Source: Saturnia japonica (Eukaryota > Arthropoda > Insecta > Lepidoptera > Saturniidae). From it: a stretch of 64,000 nucleotides of DNA. Below, piece by piece: positions 36,259 to 43,790 of this stretch (the stretch's first letter is position 1; the number at the start of each line of letters is the position of its first letter). Position numbers and translations under genes: made by a program. Below the pieces are notes generated by a model. That model was not told the origin of the DNA. It ran no database searches and was given only the letters and a program-made list of their open reading frames with translations. The stretch is taken from the NCBI GenBank assembly GCA_033032175.1, contig JAVKPJ010000049.1, forward strand, positions 1-64,000, in the 5' to 3' direction.

Positions 36259-38775
36259 ATGGATTGTACAAATATTATAGTACTACCCCAGGAGGGTACC
36301 AGCTCCTCAGGAGTTGGAGAATCCCTCCCCGGGCCTAGCCCGGGCTGCCCCACGTTTTCTGGGGGGGGCAAATTTGTACATGAGCTTAATTTAAATACAA
36401 TGACCTTGGCACGAAAATGGATTCCCGATCAGGAACATTCCACGACGACTCTGGCATGCATACGGACCACTGATATAATGGAAGGAAATATGGATAGTGC
36501 AAAATTAAAAAATGAACTACCCCAGGAGGGTACCGGCTCCAATGGAGCAGGAGAATCCCTCTCCGGGCCTAGCCCGGGCTGCCCCGCGTTTTCTGGGGGG
36601 GGCACAATTTTGCAAGGTGAAGATTTAACGACGACTTTGGCGACCAACATGACAACCGATTCAATACCGATTGTGGTTTTAAGGAGGAATCCTTCAATCG
36701 ACCGTCTCTCCGTCGAATATTTTTCAGACGCGAGTGAAAATAGCGCAGATACAATGGAGACTGTGGAATCTGCTGAAGGTGGACTGTCCCCTCATATGAG
36801 CAGGTTTTTCCGAAAACGGAAGCCGGCTGCTGATTCCGTTTCTGGTGACGAGATCGAAGTAACAACGAGGCCTCGTGGTTTGTCTCCAAAGCGAGGTAGA
36901 GGGCGACCCATCACCACTGGGGAGTATGCGGGTATGGCAGCAGCAAAGGAGCGATACCTAAAACTCAAGGAGGAGGAAATCCGTCTCTCAGCCGAGGAGG
37001 AGGTGGCGGAGCTAGCCTCTCGGGCGCGGCTTGAGCGTGCAGCGAAGGGAAATGCTGCCCCTGCCCCCGTGGAGGAACTTGCCTGCCAATTGAATAAGAG
37101 GGTTCTTGGTGACGTAGAGGTTATTCTAAAAGTTGCCCAAAAATCCCATAACCTCAAGGGCACATTCCAGAAGGCCCTGAAGGATGCAGCGGCGTCTATC
37201 ACGGTCGCAATCCAAGAATTTAGCAGCCGGACTACCTCGGAAGAGTTGGTGAGGGTCCAGGCTGCCTACACAAGTTTAGAGGAGAGGTACTCCAAGCAGG
37301 CGGAAGAAGTGGCAGAGCTCCGTAAAGAGCTCGCGGACGTAAGGACTGAGATGGCAAAGGCCCGCTCTCTGGAGTCTGTGGTGAGAGAGGTGCCCAGTCC
37401 TGCAACTGCCACATTTTCGGAGTCTGCCTCTCTGCCAGTTCCTAAAAGGTTAGCTGTGGCACGGGAGGAGTTTCCCCCACTGCCGAAGCCTCGCCAAGTG
37501 GGGCCTCAAACTGACTCTTCGGCAGTGGTTACAGTAGAGGTGTTAGACCAGGCGGTGCAGAGAATGATGAACATCATGACTGCCCGCCTGGATTCTTTCC
37601 AAGATAGGCTCCAGCCAGAGAAACGACTCCGACCACCTCTGGCTGCAGACAGAAAAGCCGAACAAATAGCGGCCAAAACTGTAGCTGCTCTGGAAGCGCG
37701 GCCGTCTGAGGTCCCTGTTCCTCAAAAGTCAGCAGGGAAAAAGGGGGATAAGGTTGCAGCCAAGCCAGCAACACAAGCCCCTTCTACGAGCAGAAAAGAA
37801 CCATCGGCATCTAAACCTGCGGAGGGGGAATGGGTGCTGGTTGGAAAGAACGGCCGACCTGAGAAGCCGAAGAAAAAGAAGAAAAAGACGGCCTCAAAGA
37901 AGGAGAAGCCTGCTAAACTCCGGTCACCGAAAACTACTGCAGTGTCGGTCACAGTACAGCCAGAGGCGCAGAAAAGAGGACTCTCCTACTTGGAAGTCCT
38001 CAAGAAAATTAAGACTGATGTGAGGATAGCTGACTTTGGCATTTCCGGTATCCGGTGGCGAAAGGCAGCAACTGGGGGGTACCTCCTGACGATACCGGGC
38101 GCTGCAAGTAGCGAAAAGGCGGATGCATTGGCGGCCAAGATAAGAGAAGCCGTCCCAGCCGAAGGCGTCAAAGTCTCCAGGCCAATGAGGTGTGCTGACG
38201 TGCGTATCACGGGCCTGGATGAGTCTATTACGGCGGAAGAAGTGGTCGCTGCGGTCGCTGAAACTGCAGGGTGTTCACCGGACCAAGTCAAAACGAACGG
38301 CGTCCGTCCTGGGTTAAGAGGACTGTGGACGTCCGTGGTGTCTTGTCCGGTGGATGCAGCAAAAAGACTGGGCGATGGCCGACGCCTGCTTATTGGGTGG
38401 GTTTCGGCGCAGGTGAAAGTACTGCCGCCCCGGCCTACAAGGTGCTTCAGGTGCCTCCAAGGTGGGCACCTAGGTGTCAAGTGCACCTGTAAGGTTGACT
38501 GCAGTGAATTGTGTTTCCGCTGTAGTCAACCGGGGCACAAAGCCGGTGGGTGTGAAGCAGTTCCGTATTGTGCGGTATGTGCAGCCACTAACAAGCCCTC
38601 CGATCATCGAGTGGGCAGCAGGGCTTGCGGCAAGCCTGCGCCGAAAACCAGTAAAGGCGCCAAGAGGAGAGGCAGGAAGGGGGGCAAGGATCCCTCTCAG
38701 CCCGTAACGTTGCCGGTGGACACTCAGACGCCGGCAATGCCCCAGGAGGCAGAAATGGAATGTCATCAATTATAA
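36259..38775 (+). CDS. B1 ORF1, Gag-like protein (838 aa, intact)
   Basis: ATG 36259 is chosen as the first start after the leader; it precedes LPQEGTSSSGVGESLPGPSP. The LPQEGT...SGGG block occurs twice, at about residues 9-37 and 83-115, and both copies keep the eight-G run. The rest parallels A1: KRGRGRPITTGEYAGMAAAK (AT-hook-like), a long coiled coil with SHNLKGTFQKALKDAAASI, EWVLVGKNGRPEKPKKKKKK, TTAVSVTVQPEAQKRG, then CFRCLQGGHLGVKC, CFRCSQPGHKAGGC and CAVC. It ends in the pentamer TAATG shared with the ORF2 start, the arrangement known from SART1 for termination-reinitiation. It is larger than A1 because of the duplicated N-terminal block. Confidence 0.92.
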   Translation: MDCTNIIVLPQEGTSSSGVGESLPGPSPGCPTFSGGGKFVHELNLNTMTLARKWIPDQEHSTTTLACIRTTDIMEGNMDSAKLKNELPQEGTGSNGAGESLSGPSPGCPAFSGGGTILQGEDLTTTLATNMTTDSIPIVVLRRNPSIDRLSVEYFSDASENSADTMETVESAEGGLSPHMSRFFRKRKPAADSVSGDEIEVTTRPRGLSPKRGRGRPITTGEYAGMAAAKERYLKLKEEEIRLSAEEEVAELASRARLERAAKGNAAPAPVEELACQLNKRVLGDVEVILKVAQKSHNLKGTFQKALKDAAASITVAIQEFSSRTTSEELVRVQAAYTSLEERYSKQAEEVAELRKELADVRTEMAKARSLESVVREVPSPATATFSESASLPVPKRLAVAREEFPPLPKPRQVGPQTDSSAVVTVEVLDQAVQRMMNIMTARLDSFQDRLQPEKRLRPPLAADRKAEQIAAKTVAALEARPSEVPVPQKSAGKKGDKVAAKPATQAPSTSRKEPSASKPAEGEWVLVGKNGRPEKPKKKKKKTASKKEKPAKLRSPKTTAVSVTVQPEAQKRGLSYLEVLKKIKTDVRIADFGISGIRWRKAATGGYLLTIPGAASSEKADALAAKIREAVPAEGVKVSRPMRCADVRITGLDESITAEEVVAAVAETAGCSPDQVKTNGVRPGLRGLWTSVVSCPVDAAKRLGDGRRLLIGWVSAQVKVLPPRPTRCFRCLQGGHLGVKCTCKVDCSELCFRCSQPGHKAGGCEAVPYCAVCAATNKPSDHRVGSRACGKPAPKTSKGAKRRGRKGGKDPSQPVTLPVDTQTPAMPQEAEMECHQL
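36277..36615 (+). repeat. duplicated structured block in the B1 ORF1 5' region
   Basis: Two in-frame copies (about 36280-36375 and 36515-36612) share CCCCAGGAGGGTACC, the palindrome CCCGGGC/GCCCGGG around CTA (36328-36344 in the first), and TGCCCC facing eight G. G1 and G3-G6 have a single related copy; A, C and G2 have none. B2 has the same two copies. Confidence 0.8.
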
Positions 38776-41700
38776 TGGCACTCCATTTCCTCCAAGGTAA
38801 TCTCAACCACTGCGCCAGGGCTCAGGACCTCATGTTGCAGAGTATGGCGCAGGGGTTGATCCACGTCGCCGTGATGGCTGAGCCGTACTTTGTCCCACCC
38901 GCCGATAACTGGGTGAGCGATCTGGACGGCTCGGTGGCCTTAGTGTCCCAGGCCGCTGCTGGTGCCCTGCCCTTCTCTAACATCTCGAGGGGTCGGGGGT
39001 ACGCAGTAGTACATTTCGGTGACGTGGTGGTAGTGGGGGTGTATGCACCCCCAAGTAGAAGTCTCGCCGACTTCGAGGGTCTCCTCGGGGAGTTAGGCAG
39101 CGTTGTCGGTCGCAGTAATCCTCGCCCCATCCTAGTTCTCGGGGACTTCAACGCAAAGTCAACGGCTTGGAGTTCCCCGTCCACGGACGCCAAGGGCGAA
39201 GCTCTGGAGGAGTGGGCCATCGCAACGGGCCTGCTTCTTCTCAATCGGGGGTCTGTCAACACGTGCGTGCGACAGCAGGGCGGTTCAATAGTAGACCTCA
39301 CGTTCGCTAGCCCTGCATTGGCGCGCCGTGTTCGGGGCTGGAAAGTCCTTGAGGGGGTGGAGACGTTGTCGGACCACCGATATATACAGTTCGACATCAC
39401 CACCCAAACTTCGGACGGACCAGTCCGTAGGACCCCCGCAGAGCAGGGTCCGCGTTGGGCGTTGAAGCGCCTCGATCGTGAGGCGTTTCTGGAAGCATCC
39501 GTCTTGCAGGCCTGGATGACTGACGAATCATCCGACAGGGCTGCAGACGTCGAAGAAGAGGCGGAGCAGCTGCGAGTGGAAATGACACGGGTCTGCGACG
39601 CGGCAATGCCCCGAATTAAGAGGCCGATACCCGCCAGGCGTCAAGTGTACTGGTGGACTGATGAAATCGCGCAATTGCGTGTAGCGTGTGTGGCTGTCCG
39701 ACGCCGGTACACTAGGGAGCGACGCAGGCGAGGCCGCGTGCAGTCCGCGTCTTCTGCGGAGGAGGAGCTCTACGAGGAGTACAGAGCGGCCAAACTGGCC
39801 CTCCGTAAGGCTATCGAGCAATCGAAGGCTCTAGCCAGAGAGGAGCTGCTGGAGACGCTCAATCGGGACCCGTGGGGGCGCCCGTACCGAATGGTACGTG
39901 GCAAGTTACGTCAGTGGGCCCCCCCGGTAACCCAGAGTCTTGAGCCACAGCTCCTCCAAGAGGTGGTGGCCGCTCTGTTCCCTTCAAGGGCGGAGCACAC
40001 GCCACCGCAGATGGCTCCGCCTATGGCTGCGCCCAACTCGGACCACTCTGGCGACGACAACGAGGTCTCCGAGGTGACCCGGGAAGAGTTGAGGGTGGCG
40101 GTGAAACGCATGCAAGCGAAAAACACCGCCCCAGGACCTGACGGCATACCTGGTCGTGCATGGGTCCTGGCTCAAGAGGCCCTCGAGCCCCGGCTTTTGG
40201 GAATCTTCACGGCGTGTCTTCAGCAGGGCCGGTTTCCACGTTTATGGAAAACCGGCAAGCTGGTCCTGCTCAGGAAAGCGGGGCGCCCTGCGGACTCTCC
40301 GTCCGCATACCGGCCCATAGTGCTGTTGGACGAGGTGGCGAAGCTCTGCGAGCGGATAATCGCAGTCCGCCTCGTCCAGCACTTAACAACAATAGGGCCG
40401 GATCTAGCGGATAACCAGTATGGCTTCCGCCAGGGGCGCTCCACAATCGACGCCATAATGCGTGTGAAGATCCAGGCGGAGGAAACAACTGCTCGGGGCG
40501 AGGTGGTTCTGGCGGTGTCTCTTGACATCGCCAACGCATTTAACACCTTGCCCTGGACTACAATTAGAGAGGCACTCCGGTTTCATGGAGTGCCGTCCTA
40601 CCTCCGCCGCATAGTCGGGGCGTACCTCAGTGAGAGGTATGTAACCTTCCCGGGTCAAGAAGGGATGTGTCGGCGAGACGTTGTATCCGGTGTTCCCCAG
40701 GGGTCAGTGTTAGGGCCCCTACTCTGGAACATCGGATACGACTGGGTGTTGCGCGGTGCGCTCCTCCGAGGCGCTAGCGTCGTGTGCTATGCTGGTGACA
40801 CGCTGGTGTTGGCCCGGGGGAAGACGCACCGCGACGCAATGATGTTAGCGACAGCGTGTGTCGCTCAAGTCGTTGGAAGGATCCGGCGACTGGGGCTGGA
40901 GGTGGCGCTGCGTAAATCTGAGGCTCTGTTTTTCCATGGGCCTCGGAATGCGCCGCCTCAAGGATCCCAGATTGTCGTGGGAGGCGTGTCCATCGGTGTC
41001 GAGTCGTCCATGAAGTATCTCGGCCTCGTCCTCGACAGCCGATGGACCTTCGAAGAGCACTTCCGGCAACTGGCTCCCCGTCTCATGAGCGCAGCGGGTG
41101 CGTTAGCCCGACTGCTGCCGAACATGGGGGGGCCTAATTCCTCTTGCCGGAAGCTGTACCTAGGAATCGTACGGTCTATGGCCTTGTATGGGGCACCCGT
41201 ATGGGCGTACGGCCTGACGGCCACGAACATTGCCCAATTGCGAAGACCGCAGCGGGCGATGTCTATAAGAGCCACCCGTGGGTACCGCACGATCTCTTTC
41301 GAGGCGGCCTCCCTTCTAGCCGGATCCCCACCCTGGGACCTGGAGGCGAGAGCCCACGCGTCTCTGTATCTTCGACGCGTGGAGGCGCTGGAGCAAGGTT
41401 TACGACTCGCGCCTCGGGAAATCGAGGCGCTGAGGTCACAGTTCCACCAGGTCCTAGTGGTGGACGAGTGGCGCCGACGACTTGAGCGACCGAGCTCAGG
41501 CGTGGCGACAGTGGATGCCGTTCGGCCCGTATTGGCCGAATGGCTAACCAGGCGGCACGGCACCCTGACATTCCGGCTAACGCAGGTGCTCTCGGGACAC
41601 GGCTGTTTCGGGAGCTACCTGTGTCGTATAGGCCGGGAACCGACAGCAGGGTGCCACCATTGTGGTTGGTCGAGGGACACCGCGCAGCACACCCTCGAAG

Positions 41701-41951
41701 AATGTCCCGCCTGGGAAACGCCACGCCGCGAGCTCGTTGCGGGGATTGGCCTGGATCTCTCGCTCTCGACTGTTGTGAAGTCCATGGTCGAGAGCGAGAC
41801 CGGATGGAACTCCGTCGCCTCATTCTGCGAGGACGTTATGCTCACTAAGGAGGCGGCGGAGAGGGAGAGGGAGCAGGCATCACAGCTCCCCTCCCGCGGT
41901 CGACGAACCGTACGGCGGCGACGGGTCAGGGATGACCTACAGCCGCCGTAA
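38775..41951 (+). CDS. B1 ORF2, endonuclease-reverse transcriptase (1058 aa, YADD changed to YAGD)
   Basis: The frame is open from ATG 38775, whose A is the last base of the ORF1 stop (TAATG). An in-frame ATG also exists at 38760 inside ORF1. Endonuclease motifs are intact (GNLNHC, AEPYF, GDFNAK, SDHRYIQFDI). RT has QYGFRQGRSTIDAI, LDIANAFN and GVPQGSVLGPLLWN, but the active-site motif reads YAGD: codon 674 is GGT (40794-40796) where B2 has GAT. The first Asp of this motif binds catalytic metal, so RT activity should be lost. The C-terminal CCHC (CHHCGWSRDTAQHTLEEC) is present. The endonuclease may still function. Confidence 0.93.
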   Translation: MALHFLQGNLNHCARAQDLMLQSMAQGLIHVAVMAEPYFVPPADNWVSDLDGSVALVSQAAAGALPFSNISRGRGYAVVHFGDVVVVGVYAPPSRSLADFEGLLGELGSVVGRSNPRPILVLGDFNAKSTAWSSPSTDAKGEALEEWAIATGLLLLNRGSVNTCVRQQGGSIVDLTFASPALARRVRGWKVLEGVETLSDHRYIQFDITTQTSDGPVRRTPAEQGPRWALKRLDREAFLEASVLQAWMTDESSDRAADVEEEAEQLRVEMTRVCDAAMPRIKRPIPARRQVYWWTDEIAQLRVACVAVRRRYTRERRRRGRVQSASSAEEELYEEYRAAKLALRKAIEQSKALAREELLETLNRDPWGRPYRMVRGKLRQWAPPVTQSLEPQLLQEVVAALFPSRAEHTPPQMAPPMAAPNSDHSGDDNEVSEVTREELRVAVKRMQAKNTAPGPDGIPGRAWVLAQEALEPRLLGIFTACLQQGRFPRLWKTGKLVLLRKAGRPADSPSAYRPIVLLDEVAKLCERIIAVRLVQHLTTIGPDLADNQYGFRQGRSTIDAIMRVKIQAEETTARGEVVLAVSLDIANAFNTLPWTTIREALRFHGVPSYLRRIVGAYLSERYVTFPGQEGMCRRDVVSGVPQGSVLGPLLWNIGYDWVLRGALLRGASVVCYAGDTLVLARGKTHRDAMMLATACVAQVVGRIRRLGLEVALRKSEALFFHGPRNAPPQGSQIVVGGVSIGVESSMKYLGLVLDSRWTFEEHFRQLAPRLMSAAGALARLLPNMGGPNSSCRKLYLGIVRSMALYGAPVWAYGLTATNIAQLRRPQRAMSIRATRGYRTISFEAASLLAGSPPWDLEARAHASLYLRRVEALEQGLRLAPREIEALRSQFHQVLVVDEWRRRLERPSSGVATVDAVRPVLAEWLTRRHGTLTFRLTQVLSGHGCFGSYLCRIGREPTAGCHHCGWSRDTAQHTLEECPAWETPRRELVAGIGLDLSLSTVVKSMVESETGWNSVASFCEDVMLTKEAAEREREQASQLPSRGRRTVRRRRVRDDLQPP

Positions 41952-42190
41952 ATAAGGCCTGCGGGCGTTGGACGCGGGCACGTCCTCGCCCTTGCAGTTA
42001 GTGTACAGGCCCGAGGCGAGGCGCATCTGTGTTCGATGCGCCCCTCGACGGTTCGTCAGAGGGTGTCCAATCATCCGACCCCTCAGACCGAAGGAAGAGG
42101 CCCCTCATGAGGGGCTGACACCTGCCGGGTTGAGTAGAAGTTTTTGCTTGCAGTTCCTGCTCCCCGGCCACATAGGTGTGCGGAGAACAC

Positions 42191-42275
42191 CGTGGGGTTT
42201 TAGTCAGTAAGAGTCTGACATACCCCTCTCGAGCTGCCCGGCTCGGGAGGCGGATCCATGCAGGATTTCCCCACG
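42191..42275 (+). promoter_or_regulatory. 3'-terminal four-stem RNA fold (B1)
   Basis: The stems are the same as in A1: CGTGGGG/CCCCACG, GTCAG/CTGAC, the long central hairpin and ATCC/GGAT (42254-42257 with 42263-42266). A and B share this version although their ORF1 proteins differ. Confidence 0.82.
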
Positions 42276-42304
<29 letters not shown>

Positions 42305-42306
<2 letters not shown>

Positions 42307-42307
42307 T
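42305..42307 (+). repeat. minimal spacer GGT
   Basis: Only GGT separates the B1 poly(A) from fragment D, so the target site here is almost consumed. Confidence 0.6.
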
Positions 42308-42467
42308 CGTAGCTTACCGCCTTTCCCGCGACCCTGTTCACATACGTGCTGATGCGGCCATGGGGTTTTAGCCGGTAAGAGTCCGGCATAACCCTCTCGC
42401 TGTCCCCCGACGGCGGGAGGTGTATCCAATGTAGGATTTCCCCATGTAAAAAAAAAAAAAAAAAAAA
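42308..42467 (+). mobile_element. D: orphan 3' UTR fragment of an otherwise unseen family
   Basis: This 160-base piece has a 3' end related to A and B (GGGGTTTTAG..GGTAAGAGTC.GGCATAACCCTC pattern) but with its own stem sequences, followed by a 20-base poly(A). No other copy exists in the window. It shows that at least one more telomeric family lives in this genome. Confidence 0.78.
42359..42446 (+). promoter_or_regulatory. 3'-terminal four-stem RNA fold (D version)
   Basis: CATGGGG (42359-42365) pairs with CCCCATG (42440-42446). Inside it are GCCGG/CCGGC (42371-42375 with 42383-42387, loop TAAGAGT), CTCTCGCTGTC facing GACGGCGGGAG, and ATCC/GGAT (42424-42427 with 42434-42437). Every stem has changed on both sides relative to A/B or C/G. 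Confidence 0.82.
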
Positions 42468-42471
42468 GGTT
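42468..42471 (+). repeat. minimal spacer GGTT
   Basis: GGTT separates the D poly(A) from A2. Confidence 0.85.
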
Positions 42472-43621
42472 TGCGAGGGGTCGTGCGGTCCATGGCCCTT
42501 TACGGGGCCCCGGTGTGGGCTGAGAACCTGGCGGCCCGTAATATCGCCGCTCTGCGCAAACCGCAGAGAGCGATGGCCGTCAGAGCAGCCCGGGGATATC
42601 GCACGATCTCCTTCGAGGCGGCCTCCCTACTGGCCGGATCTCCGCCATGGGATCTGGAGGCGAAAGCCCTCGCGTCGCTCTACAGGTGGCGCGGGGAGGC
42701 GTTGGAGAGAGGAAGACGACCTGCGCCTCGTGAGATCGAGGCGCGTAGGGCAGAACTCCACCAGATCCTGGTCATGGCGGAGTGGGACCGACGACTGGAG
42801 CCCCCCAGCGCCGGCGTGACGACCGTCGAGGCCGTGAGGCCTCATTTGACGGCATGGGTACGGAGGCGGCACGGCACCCTAACCTTCCGGCTGACGCAGG
42901 TGCTCTCGGGACACGGATGTTTCGGGAGTTACCTGTGTCGCATAGGCCGAGAGCCAACAACTGGGTGCCATCATTGTGGCTGCGCGGTCGATAACGCGCA
43001 GCACACACTGGCCGCCTGTCCCGCATGGGACTCGTCACGCCGCGACCTCATCGCGGCTATAGGGCCCGATCTCTCACTCCTGACCGTCGTTTCATCCATG
43101 GTCGGGGGTGAGAGCGGGTGGAACTCCGTCGCCTCATTCTGCGAGGACGTCATGCTCGCAAAGGAGGCGGCGGAGAGGGAGAGGGAGCAGACGTCAGAGC
43201 TCCCCTCCCGCGGTCGACGAACCCGGCGGCGCAGGGTCAGGAATGACCTCCTGCCGCCGTAAAAACGGCCTGCGGGTGTCGGACGCGGGCACGTCCTTCG
43301 CCCTTGCAGCTAATGCACAGGCCCGAGGCGTGGCGCATCAGTGTTCGATGCGCCCCTCGTAGGTTCGTCGGAGGGTGTCACACACCTCGACCCCTGAGAC
43401 CGCTGAAGGTGGCCCCTTATGAGGGGCCTACACCCGTCGGGCGAGTAGAAGTAATGCGTAAGCTGTCCCTACGTCCCTACTCCCCGGCCAAATGGGTGAA
43501 AGAGGAACACCGTGGGGTTTTAGTCAGTAAGAGTCTGACATACCCCTCTCGAGCTGCCCGACTCGGGAGGCGGATCCATGCAGGATTTCCCCACGAAAAA
43601 AAAAAAAAAAAAAAAAAAAAA
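42472..43621 (+). mobile_element. A2: 5'-truncated family A copy
   Basis: The copy starts with a leader TGCGAGGGGTCG and then continues as A-type ORF2 from the region following the RT core (compare 46168 onward). It has the ORF2 C-terminus, full 3' UTR, four-stem fold and poly(A) (43596-43621). The first bases do not match the corresponding ORF2 sequence but match the B2/B4 5' end. Confidence 0.9.
42474..43262 (+). pseudogene. A2 ORF2 C-terminal fragment
   Basis: About 260 codons are open, from VVRSMALYGAPVW to the normal stop. The fragment includes the CCHC zinc motif (CHHCGCAVDNAQHTLAAC) and the basic tail. Endonuclease and RT catalytic motifs are missing, so it cannot work alone. Confidence 0.9.
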
Positions 43622-43630
43622 GGTTAGGTT
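43622..43630 (+). repeat. telomeric spacer
   Basis: GGTTAGGTT lies between A2 and A3. Confidence 0.96.
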
Positions 43631-43635
43631 TGCGA

Positions 43636-43788
43636 CGGGTGGGCGGCAAGACATGCGTTGCGTCGTCACCACCCAAGAAGAGAAGGAGGGGGAAGAGGGG
43701 GAAAGCCCCTGCACAGCCCCTTGCCTCGTCGGCTGCTCCTGTAGCGCCGTCGACGAACCAAACGGAGGAGATGGATGAAGTCAATTAG
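43636..43788 (+). pseudogene. A3 ORF1 C-terminal fragment
   Basis: About 50 codons remain, from the third knuckle's distal part (RVGGKTC-like) to the stop TAG two bases before the ORF2 ATG. It is only a remnant of the truncated ORF1. Confidence 0.8.
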
Positions 43789-43790
43789 TA

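Larger units (their letters stand above)
35885..42304 (+). mobile_element. B1: full-length family B telomeric retrotransposon, RT dead by point mutation
   Basis: The copy has a leader of about 370 bases (CGTTTGCTTAGGGG at its start, no ribozyme seen), then the GGGTGTGGC...CACTCAGTACCGGG module shared with the G leaders, intact ORF1 (36259-38775), intact ORF2 (38775-41951) except for a YADD to YAGD change, an A-type 3' UTR with four-stem fold (42191-42275) and poly(A) (42277-42304). In the ORFs and 3' UTR it is a sister of family A. Confidence 0.9.
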
